DNA of 32,427 nucleotides from Chitinophagaceae bacterium. GTDB taxonomy: Bacteria; Bacteroidota; Bacteroidia; Chitinophagales; Chitinophagaceae. The notes under the pieces are model-generated. The model had not been told where the DNA came from, made no database searches, and saw nothing but the letters and a program-made list of their open reading frames with translations. Position 1 is the stretch's first letter, and each line of letters opens with the position of its first letter. The DNA lies in the NCBI GenBank assembly GCA_947447825.1, contig CANFLL010000049.1:1-32427 (forward strand). Direction: 5' to 3'. The position numbers and the translations under genes were made by a program. Shown here in pieces: positions 8,827 through 15,254 of the stretch.

Positions 8827-10044
8827 ATGATACAAATTAAAAAAGGTAGAGAAGAAATAATGTACCTTTTAGCAAGGTCTATAGAAAAATATAAATCGGA
8901 AACAGGGAGGATTATCATTCAAAATACAAATAGGAAAAACTATGAAGAGCTCGCTGTTGCTTTAAGTGAGATAAGTAATAGACTGCCAGAAACTTCTAGC
9001 ACACTAAACCATGAAGTTTATCCTCCAGATAAAAGCCAGACAGATTCAAAATACCCGTTTAGAAAATATGATATTACTGGTGGGCAAATTAAAGATGCTA
9101 TTTCGGGCATCGTTTCTAATCCTAGGCACTTTTTAGTGGATGCTTGCTACATTTATCTTTATGGCGTTGGAAGAAATGGGTTTGAGCAAAATCCTGTGGA
9201 TAAGAATCTGATAGTTGATGCTGAAAAAGAGCCTGAAGCAAAAGAAAGTAAACCCGCTGAGGAAGTTGTTTTGCTAGAAACTGATAAGGCTGAAAAATTG
9301 AAAAGAACTTTCCCCTACAAGCTTTCTACAGTAATACTTTCTGTGGTTTTGGTTTTTATTTCAGTCATATTTTATTACAAATACATGAAATGGGAAACTA
9401 TTAAAACGGATATGAATTTGATGTCCTATAAACCATCAAAAGCAGAAATAGACAGTTTAGAGGGGGTTTGGTTGTGCTACACTGGCTCTCCACAAGCCCG
9501 TATTTCGGATGAAAACAGGTTTCATAAAGTTGTGCCTAATATTATTGAAATAAAATACGTAGATGGATATTTTAAGCTAATTAGATATGGTGCAAGTTTT
9601 AATCATATAGGCTATGCCCAATTTGAAGCACCCAATATTGTTTCTATCTATTCTAGGGTTAAAATTAAAAATGATAGTACCGAGTCTCCAAGGCATTCAT
9701 TGCTGTTGCTAAACTCGGCTAAGAAATATTTATCAGTAATTTCTTCTTCTTGGAATTTTGACATTGGCGAAAAAAACAAAATTATTGGTATAAGAGAAGT
9801 GCTAATAAAACAAGGTAAGGGTGGGGCAATAGAAGAAGTGATGAATGAAATTGAAAATTCAAGCTGTCAATGCAAGGTAATTCGTTGGCACCAAGATGAC
9901 AATCAAGTAAAGACCTATCATTTAAAAAATTTGTTATTGGATTCTTTAACAATGCCCGAAATTAAACCGTTGATTGATGAACATAGTATTTTATTAAAAG
10001 ACCAAGAGGATAGCATTATGCTTTGGCACGATAAAAACAAGTAA
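8827..10044 (+). CDS. Orphan single-pass membrane protein
   Basis: 405 residues with no family that I recognise. The N-terminal part (about 1-125) looks helical and soluble (RSIEKYKSETGRIIIQN, ELAVALSEISNRL). A charged Glu/Lys-rich linker (about 130-160) follows, then one clear transmembrane helix at about 166-187 (STVILSVVLVFISVIFYYKY). The remainder (about 205-405) looks like a mixed alpha/beta domain beginning LEGVWLCYTG and containing an SCQC pair. With no signal peptide, an N-in/C-out inner-membrane topology is the simplest reading. A Bacteroidota signalling or sensory protein with a cytoplasmic N-domain and periplasmic C-domain is possible but is inference. M12 is an alternative start. 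It stands alone: divergent repeat-filled DNA lies upstream and a convergent gene downstream. Confidence 0.75.
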   Translation: MIQIKKGREEIMYLLARSIEKYKSETGRIIIQNTNRKNYEELAVALSEISNRLPETSSTLNHEVYPPDKSQTDSKYPFRKYDITGGQIKDAISGIVSNPRHFLVDACYIYLYGVGRNGFEQNPVDKNLIVDAEKEPEAKESKPAEEVVLLETDKAEKLKRTFPYKLSTVILSVVLVFISVIFYYKYMKWETIKTDMNLMSYKPSKAEIDSLEGVWLCYTGSPQARISDENRFHKVVPNIIEIKYVDGYFKLIRYGASFNHIGYAQFEAPNIVSIYSRVKIKNDSTESPRHSLLLLNSAKKYLSVISSSWNFDIGEKNKIIGIREVLIKQGKGGAIEEVMNEIENSSCQCKVIRWHQDDNQVKTYHLKNLLLDSLTMPEIKPLIDEHSILLKDQEDSIMLWHDKNK

Positions 10045-10057
10045 TTATTGTTAGGAA

Positions 10058-10162
10058 GTTGAAAGTTGAAAGTGAAAAGTCAAAAGTGAAAAGTCGAAAG
10101 TCGAAAGTCGAAAGTAAAGAGTAAAAAGTAAAGAGTAGAAAGTTGAAAGTCAAAAGTGAAAA
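10058..10162. repeat. 7-bp GTNRAAA tandem array (15 units)
   Basis: Fifteen 7-bp units of the form GTNRAAA (gttgaaa, gtcaaaa, gtgaaaa, gtcgaaa and variants) lie in perfect register in the spacer between two convergent genes. The same heptamer family recurs at 13222 and at the left edge of the window. No hairpin terminator was seen in this convergent gap. Confidence 0.85.
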
Positions 10163-10218
10163 TTACGCTTTGGACTCTATTGATTTTTTCTCTTAGCTTA
10201 TCTTTATTGGATACATAA

Positions 10219-12087
10219 TTAATTAAAAACTACAAAGTCGGGTCTTTTAATGTATTGACTATTAAAAACATAACGAAGGTTCGAGGATAAGTTAATGTTA
10301 AACGGACTCATCATGCCAATTGTTCTTGGAAAATAGAATGCTCTTAATTCAATAGTTCCGAAAATTAAGTTCTCATTTCTTGTTCTCAATCCCAATCCGA
10401 TACTTGCATATCCGTCAATATTGGAACTACTGTTGTAGGTTCTATCCGTTTTTAGTGTGCTAAAATTGGTAAAAGCAAAAGGCGCAAAACTAAAACCTGC
10501 TAATCTCCATTTACTGTAGAACACCGATTCTGCATTTAGTGTTGCACGTGTGGTGGATAGGGTAGAGGAGTCGCCACCAAATTGTGGAATGCCATATTCG
10601 CTATTCAATAATAATGGAGCATCTAAAAGACGGTGAAATTGATGTGCTCCACTTATACTAAAGAAGCCTCTATTAAACCAAGAAGCGCCAATTTTTTTTA
10701 GCCGAGTAAATGTTTCTACATTGAACAATACACTAAGGTCTTCAAACTTTTTATGCCTGAAATAACTACCTACTTTTAATTCATAGTTAAAGTAGTTTTT
10801 CTTTTTTGTAAAGTAGTTTCTTTCAAAATTAATACCTAGGTAGGGTCTTTCTATTCCAATTTTATATGTCCATCCGCCAATAAACGAAAAGTTATACCCT
10901 TCCGGAACATCCTCATTTCGTCCAAAACCATAAATATGATTAGTGTGATAATATTCTTGTTTAAAAAAGGTATAAGCCCCAATAACACATTTCAGGTTGG
11001 CATACATAGGGTTATAAGCAATAATATATTTATTGGGTATAGTTTTAAATTGGCGATCACTTATTCTTAAGGCTAAGAATTGTTTTGCTTTTCGTTCAAT
11101 AGGGTCATCATAAAATTTTCTACAAGTAATGTTGTAACCCGCCCATACATCATAATCATTAAAATGATACTTATTGTTTAGTCCGAATAAGGAGTCCATT
11201 CCATATTTGTTGCTGTTTCTGTGGTTAGCAATCTCCGCCTCTCCCGTCCATAAATGATAGGGACTCACTAATGGCAAACTAATTCTAGCAAAAGTGTATT
11301 TTTCATCTCTATTGCCATTACTGTAAGCATTGGCTATGTTTTGATAACCTAAAGTAATGTTAGCAAAGGAACTCAAAAAGTTTCTACGGGTATACTCTGC
11401 CCCGAAACCATAATTGGGGCTACGGTTTAAATCGTAGAGGTTTTTAATGGCAAACTCTTGCCCTGTTCCCATAATGTTATTGTCTCTCAATTCTCCATAA
11501 ACCGTTTTGCCATTAACATCAGCTGCACCACTAACAGAAAATATGTCTTTAAAAAAGATGTCAACATCAACCTCATTTGTGTTTTCGGCACTCTCTTTCA
11601 CGTCAATCCGTGCATCTTGCAAGTAGGAAAGACTGCGCAGGTATCTATCATTTTCTGCAATAAGGCTAGGATTGAGTACATCTCCTACTCTGAAAAATAA
11701 GTTAGCACTGATTAGTTTTTCTCTTGTTGGTTTATGAAGGTTATTGGCAAGGTTTATTAAAAAGTTTCTCATTACTTGGCTTGTATCATTTACCGATACA
11801 CCAAATTTTACTTGATTGATGGTGATAGTACTTATTCTCTTCCCTTTAAAGTTTTTAAAAGGTGTGATGTTTTTGGTTGCTTCCAGATTATCTTGGTCTA
11901 CAGAAGTGTTGGTAGAAACACTTTTTCCTAGTTTTCCTAATAATCCAGCTTTCTTGGCAAGAAAGAAAGTGTCTTGTTGTGTAGTGTCTGCTATTGGCGT
12001 ATTTTGAGCTATCAATAAACTATTAAATAAAAAGCATAGGGAGATACTTTCAATAAAAATGAAGAAGTAAATCCTTATGCTTTTCAT
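10219..12087 (-). CDS. POTRA-containing Omp85/BamA-like outer-membrane protein
   Basis: 622 residues. A signal peptide occupies about 1-28 (FLFNSLLIAQ). A POTRA-like region follows at roughly 83-165 (RISTITINQVKFGVSVND; FFRVGDVLNPSLIAENDRYL, then RSLSYLQDARIDVKE), and then a C-terminal barrel of alternating aromatic strands ending ...RPDFVVFN with a terminal Asn. The domain order and the 'R-x-L-SYLQDA' phrase fit the surface antigen D15/Omp85 superfamily. The protein is shorter than BamA, which carries five POTRA domains, so it is more likely an accessory Omp85 protein inserting or exporting envelope proteins or lipids than BamA itself. The substrate is unknown. It runs in the same direction as dapF but is separated from it by 356 bp of mobile-element DNA, so an operon is unlikely. 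Confidence 0.7.
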   Translation of the reverse strand: MKSIRIYFFIFIESISLCFLFNSLLIAQNTPIADTTQQDTFFLAKKAGLLGKLGKSVSTNTSVDQDNLEATKNITPFKNFKGKRISTITINQVKFGVSVNDTSQVMRNFLINLANNLHKPTREKLISANLFFRVGDVLNPSLIAENDRYLRSLSYLQDARIDVKESAENTNEVDVDIFFKDIFSVSGAADVNGKTVYGELRDNNIMGTGQEFAIKNLYDLNRSPNYGFGAEYTRRNFLSSFANITLGYQNIANAYSNGNRDEKYTFARISLPLVSPYHLWTGEAEIANHRNSNKYGMDSLFGLNNKYHFNDYDVWAGYNITCRKFYDDPIERKAKQFLALRISDRQFKTIPNKYIIAYNPMYANLKCVIGAYTFFKQEYYHTNHIYGFGRNEDVPEGYNFSFIGGWTYKIGIERPYLGINFERNYFTKKKNYFNYELKVGSYFRHKKFEDLSVLFNVETFTRLKKIGASWFNRGFFSISGAHQFHRLLDAPLLLNSEYGIPQFGGDSSTLSTTRATLNAESVFYSKWRLAGFSFAPFAFTNFSTLKTDRTYNSSSNIDGYASIGLGLRTRNENLIFGTIELRAFYFPRTIGMMSPFNINLSSNLRYVFNSQYIKRPDFVVFN

Positions 12088-12106
12088 ATTGCCGATTAAA
12101 TTGTTT

Positions 12107-12437
12107 GTTTCTGCTCAGTTGGTATTTTAACCACAATGGACAATAAGGTTTTCACAAAGAACCCAATTATTGTAGGATGTTATTTAATCAGAATGTAACT
12201 ATTCAGGGATTATTTACCACGAAGTACACAAGGAAAAAACTAAGTACACAAGGTTTAGAGTCCCTATATGGTAGTCCTGAAGAAATAATACAATACAATC
12301 CTTGTGTTCTTGGTGAAAGTATTAGTGACCCTTGTGGTTAAATTTCCCTAGAATAGTTACATCAGAATTAATAGTATTGATACTACATCTTAGTGTTTTT
12401 CTTTGTGATTTAGTGATTAAACCCCTGAGTAGAAAAC
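12107..12437 (-). mobile_element. Degraded copy of the MITE-like element, interrupted by an inserted intact copy
   Basis: The two arms (12107-12187 and 12369-12437) align to the two halves of the element at 7780: AACCACAATGGACAATAAGG and TTTTCACAAAGAAC on the left, CTTAGTGTTTTTCTTTGTGA and ACCCCTGAG on the right. Removing the inner element and one 8-bp duplication leaves about 158 bp, close to the 165-168 bp of intact copies. Possible decayed target duplication: aattgttt at 12099-12106 against tgttgttt at 12438-12445 (6 of 8 identical). The right end is a few bases from the dapF stop codon. Confidence 0.7.
12196..12360 (+). mobile_element. MITE-like element, intact copy 2, nested in an older copy
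   Basis: A 165-bp copy with terminal inverted repeats GTAACTATTCAGGG and GTAACTATTCTAGGG (reverse complement), the best preserved pair in the window. A perfect 8-bp direct repeat ATCAGAAT flanks it at 12188-12195 and 12361-12368. It inserted into the middle of a degraded copy lying in the opposite orientation. It contains no reading frame of note. Confidence 0.9.
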
Positions 12438-12443
12438 TGTTGT

Positions 12444-13220
12444 TTACAACTCAATTACTCCCTTAAACACAAAAGTAGCTGGACCGCAAAGCCAGATGTT
12501 TTCAAAATGATTATCAGACACTTTATCAAATTCCACTGCTAAGTTGCCCCCAAGGGTAGAAACTTCAATTCTATTAAATCCAATGCCTTCTCTTGCAAAA
12601 ACTAAAGCAGATGCTGTAACGCCAGTGCCACAACTAAGGGTTTCATTTTCCACACCTCTTTCATAGGTTCTAACACTAATATGTCCTTCTTCACCACTTT
12701 CAGCAAAGTTCACATTGATGCCTTCTTTCTTAAAGTCGTCACTGTATCTAATGGCTTTTCCTTCTTCAAAAACATTCATTGCATCCAAATCGGTAGTCGG
12801 TTTCACATAATGAGGACTTCCCGTATTCAGCACAAAAGAACCACAATGGTTTTCAATAGAGGTAACATCCTTCATTTTCAAATTAACCCAATCTTCTGAA
12901 AAATAGGCATCATGTTCACCGTCTATTGCAATGAATTTGTATTTGTCCTTCACAATTCCCCTGTCAAAAGCAAACTGGGTAAGGCATCTACCACCGTTGC
13001 CACACATTGTGCTTTCATTGCCATCGGCATTGTAGTACTTCATTTCAAAGTCGTAGCCTTCTTTCACGTTCAGTAGCATCAACCCATCAGCACCAATGCC
13101 AAATTTTCTATCACACAGAAAGTTTATCTGTTCTACGGTTAGGTTTATTGTCCCTTCACGATTATCTATAATCACAAAATCGTTACCTGTTCCTTGATAT
13201 TTAAAAAAGTTAAGTTCCAT
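12444..13220 (-). CDS. dapF: Diaminopimelate epimerase
   Basis: 258 residues, near the usual DapF length. The enzyme interconverts LL- and meso-diaminopimelate, the penultimate step of lysine synthesis and the source of meso-DAP for peptidoglycan, using two cysteines as acid and base without a cofactor. Both are present: Cys73 in MCGNGGRC and Cys197 in LSCGTG. Other family marks are GTGNDFVIID (about 10-19), GIGADGLM (41-48), NADGNES (64-70), NTGSPHYV (132-139) and YERGVENET (186-194). The start is fixed by the MELNFFKYQGTGNDF opening. A heptamer repeat array lies immediately upstream, which makes an unusually repetitive 5' leader. Confidence 0.96.
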   Translation of the reverse strand: MELNFFKYQGTGNDFVIIDNREGTINLTVEQINFLCDRKFGIGADGLMLLNVKEGYDFEMKYYNADGNESTMCGNGGRCLTQFAFDRGIVKDKYKFIAIDGEHDAYFSEDWVNLKMKDVTSIENHCGSFVLNTGSPHYVKPTTDLDAMNVFEEGKAIRYSDDFKKEGINVNFAESGEEGHISVRTYERGVENETLSCGTGVTASALVFAREGIGFNRIEVSTLGGNLAVEFDKVSDNHFENIWLCGPATFVFKGVIEL

Positions 13221-13221
13221 A

Positions 13222-13333
13222 GTTTTAAGTTGAAAGTCAAGAGTTTTAAGTCAAAAGTCAAGAGTTGAAAGTCAAAAGTCAAGAGTTGAAAGTCAAAAGT
13301 CAAGAGTTGAAAGTCATAAGTCATAAGTTGAAA
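13222..13333. repeat. 7-bp GTNRAAA tandem array (16 units) upstream of dapF
   Basis: Sixteen units in register (gttttaa, gttgaaa, gtcaaga, gtcaaaa, gtcataa) start one base upstream of the dapF start codon. A higher-order 21-bp pattern is visible as gttgaaa-gtcaaaa-gtcaaga repeated three times. The array therefore fills the region where the dapF ribosome-binding site would be. Confidence 0.85.
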
Positions 13334-13378
13334 ATTGACTACATTGAATCATATTGGTATAGTGAAATTCTTAATACA

Positions 13379-13411
13379 AAGGAAGGTTTCGCTTAAAGCG
13401 AAGCCTTCCTT
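13379..13411. terminator. Strong palindromic hairpin, probable terminator of the phosphorylase gene
   Basis: AAGGAAGGTTTCGCTT at 13379-13394 pairs with AAGCGAAGCCTTCCTT at 13396-13411: 16 positions with a single G-T. It lies about 95 bp downstream of the stop codon of the minus-strand phosphorylase gene. The T-run after the stem is weak on either strand, so a terminator is likely but not proven. Confidence 0.55.
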
Positions 13412-13505
13412 ATCTAAACAGCATTGAAATAAAAGCCTTTACTTAAGAAAAAACGTAGAGTCCACACAGTAAAAATTTCAATTATCAATTACAAATTATC
13501 AATTA

Positions 13506-14378
13506 TCAGATTCCTTCAATAATACCCAATCCTTTTTGGATAAGGTTTTCTACCGCAGCGGCCCCATCTTTACTAAATTGTTTGCTAATACGGTTAGCCA
13601 CTATCACGTTAACACTTAAACATTGATGCCCCAAAATTTTACTAATGCCATAGATAGCACTTGTTTCCATTTCGAAATTGCTGATAAATCTATTGCCAAA
13701 CCTAAAACTTGTTAATTGATCTATCAGATGCGGATTAGACAAGCTCATACGCAAAACTCTTCCTTGAGGGCCATAGAAGCCAGGACAAGTAACCGTGATG
13801 CCATGATGAAATCCATCCACAAAATGTTTCAGTAAGCTGGCACTAGCCGTACCCACATAAGGAACAATGGCACCATCTAGTTTGGTATGATTCACAAAAT
13901 AATCGAACAACTGCTTTTCCTCTTCATTGTTTTCAAAACGGTAATAGTGCAGCAAATTATCTAACCCAATGGAATGGGTGCCTGCCACTAAACTATCAAC
14001 CGGGATGTTTTCTTGCAAAGAGCCAGAGGTGCCTAGTCTGATAAAAGTTAATTGAGTGTGTTGAGGTTTAATAGTACGAGTTTCTAAATCGATGTTAGCC
14101 AATGCATCCAATTCGTTCAATACTATATCTATATTGTCTGGGCCGATGCCAGAAGAAATTACTGTCAACCTTTTTTTGCCTACATAACCCGTATGCGCCA
14201 CAAACTCTCTGTGTTCCTGTTTCACCTCAATTTTATCAAAATATTTACTTATTGCAGCTACTCTGTGAGGGTCTCCAACGGTAATAATGGTGGTTGCTAA
14301 CTCCTCTGGGCGGAGGTTAATGTGATAAATTGCCCCTCTGTTGTTAATGATTAGTTCACTTTCTTCTATCTTACGCAT
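13506..14378 (-). CDS. Nucleoside phosphorylase, uridine phosphorylase-like
   Basis: 290 residues of the PNP/UDP phosphorylase family, which cleaves nucleosides with phosphate to a free base and (deoxy)ribose 1-phosphate in pyrimidine or purine salvage. Visible motifs are the phosphate-binding VGDPHRVAAI (34-43), the glycine-rich SSGIGPDNI (75-83), RLGTSGSL (114-121) and the nucleoside-binding FEMETSAIYG (235-244). The order and FEMET resemble uridine phosphorylase more than purine nucleoside phosphorylase, but substrate choice cannot be settled by eye. It is somewhat longer than E. coli Udp (253 residues) because of an N-terminal extension and an insertion around 145-160. Downstream lie a hairpin and then dapF, in the same direction but about 285 bp away. 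Confidence 0.85.
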   Translation of the reverse strand: MRKIEESELIINNRGAIYHINLRPEELATTIITVGDPHRVAAISKYFDKIEVKQEHREFVAHTGYVGKKRLTVISSGIGPDNIDIVLNELDALANIDLETRTIKPQHTQLTFIRLGTSGSLQENIPVDSLVAGTHSIGLDNLLHYYRFENNEEEKQLFDYFVNHTKLDGAIVPYVGTASASLLKHFVDGFHHGITVTCPGFYGPQGRVLRMSLSNPHLIDQLTSFRFGNRFISNFEMETSAIYGISKILGHQCLSVNVIVANRISKQFSKDGAAAVENLIQKGLGIIEGI

Positions 14379-14430
14379 ACTTTTTATTTAATTTTTCAAA
14401 TTTAAAGCTTACAATTTCAAATCAAAACAT

Positions 14431-14438
14431 TATTTTCG
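14431..14438 (+). promoter_or_regulatory. Possible -7 promoter box for tRNA-Cys
   Basis: TATTTTCG differs in one position from the Bacteroidota -7 word TAnnTTTG and lies 16 bp before the mature tRNA start. No clear -33 TTTG box was found, so this is tentative. Confidence 0.3.
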
Positions 14439-14454
14439 CCCTCTAATAAAAAAA

Positions 14455-14525
14455 GGCTCTGTGGCCGAGTGGTTAGGCAAAGCTCTGCAAAAGCTTCTAC
14501 AGCGGTTCGAACCCGCTCGGGGCCT
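14455..14525 (+). tRNA. tRNA-Cys (anticodon GCA)
   Basis: A 71-nt cloverleaf can be drawn by hand. The acceptor is GGCTCTG with CGGGGCC (two G-U pairs). The D arm is GCC...GGC. The anticodon stem AAGCT/AGCTT carries loop CTGCAAA, giving anticodon GCA. The T arm AGCGG/CCGCT has loop TTCGAAC. The discriminator is T, as expected for cysteine tRNAs. CCA is not encoded. Confidence 0.93.
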
Positions 14526-14536
14526 CAAACAAAAAA

Positions 14537-14566
14537 GGATGTTGATTAATCAACATCCTTTTTTTT
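14537..14566 (+). terminator. Intrinsic terminator after tRNA-Cys
   Basis: The perfect inverted repeat GGATGTTGAT/ATCAACATCC, starting 11 bp after the tRNA, is followed by eight T residues: a textbook rho-independent terminator on the plus strand. Confidence 0.9.
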
Positions 14567-14606
14567 ATTTTAGCCTACTACGCATTTAACAAGCAATAGA
14601 ATTGTT

Positions 14607-14774
14607 GTAATTGTTCAGAGATTATCTACCACGAAGTACACAAGGAAAAAACTAAGGACACTAAAGTTTACAGTCCCCCAAAAGGCAGTCCTGTAGAAAT
14701 AATACAACACAATCCTTGTGTTCTCGGCGAAAGTCTTAGTGCCCCTTTTGGTTAAATACCCCCTTAATATTTAC
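14607..14774 (+). mobile_element. MITE-like element, intact copy 3
   Basis: A 168-bp copy with ends GTAATTGTTCAGAG and GTAAATATTAAGGG (reverse complement), flanked by a perfect 8-bp direct repeat GAATTGTT at 14599-14606 and 14775-14782. It has the same orientation as the copy at 12196 and shares long internal stretches with it, such as ACCACGAAGTACACAAGG and CAATCCTTGTGTTCT. Confidence 0.88.
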
Positions 14775-14818
14775 GAATTGTTTAGCGAAGGATGCATAAT
14801 CTACAATCCAAATTTTCA

Positions 14819-15067
14819 TCGCTACCAAGGTCGTTTATGTCGCTACCAAGGTCGTTTATGTCGTTACCAAGGTCATTAATGTCGCTACCGAGGTCGTTTA
14901 TGTCGTTACCAAGGTCGTTTATGTCGCTACCAAGGTCATTTATGTCGCTACCAAGGTCGTTTATGTCGTTACCAAGGTCGTTTATGTCGTTACCAAGGTC
15001 GTTTATTTCGCTACCAAGGTCGTTTATTTCGCTAAAAAGACCTTGGTAGCGACTTAAACGACCTTGG
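14819..15067. repeat. 21-bp tandem array (10 units) capped by an inverted unit
   Basis: Ten head-to-tail 21-bp units start at 14819 and repeat every 21 bp, each opening TCGYTACC followed by AAGGTC or a one-base variant. A partial unit (15029-15034) and AAAA lead into about 1.4 units in reverse orientation (15039-15067, GACCTTGGTAGCGACTTAAA...). Because 21 is a multiple of three, a plus-strand frame of 85 codons stays open (14792-15049, repeating SLPRSFM). I see no signal peptide, domain or convincing ribosome-binding site, so I treat it as a repeat rather than a gene. Confidence 0.85.
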
Positions 15068-15109
15068 AAATTGCAAAACTAGAATGCTACGGGTTCTTAA
15101 AAGTATAGT

Positions 15110-15231
15110 GTAGGTTATTGCTGAAGAGCATTGCCAAAAGAACACTATTTGATTCACAAAGAACACCTAAAATTTTTGTTTTATTTATGAAACACCTAGT
15201 ATTCCTTGTGTTAATGCTGCCGAGTAATTAC
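15110..15231 (-). mobile_element. Relic of the MITE-like element
   Basis: This 122-bp stretch aligns to the element in the orientation of the 7780 copy. Matches include GATTCACAAAGAACAC (compare CTTTCACCAAGAACAC), then CCTAGTATTCCTTGTGT, and a right end GCCGAGTAATTAC (compare CCTGAATAGTTAC). A deletion of about a dozen bases lies before the right end, and further bases are missing from the middle. No target duplication remains, so it is an old copy. Confidence 0.5.
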
Positions 15232-15254
15232 CAAAACGGAATCAGCTATTATTT

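Noticed and set aside
14792-15049. 85-codon open frame of SLPRSFM repeats as a real gene
   Set aside because: The frame stays open automatically because the repeat unit is 21 bp. No ribosome-binding site, signal or domain supports it. Kept as a repeat and listed as a finding because of the silent-change pattern.
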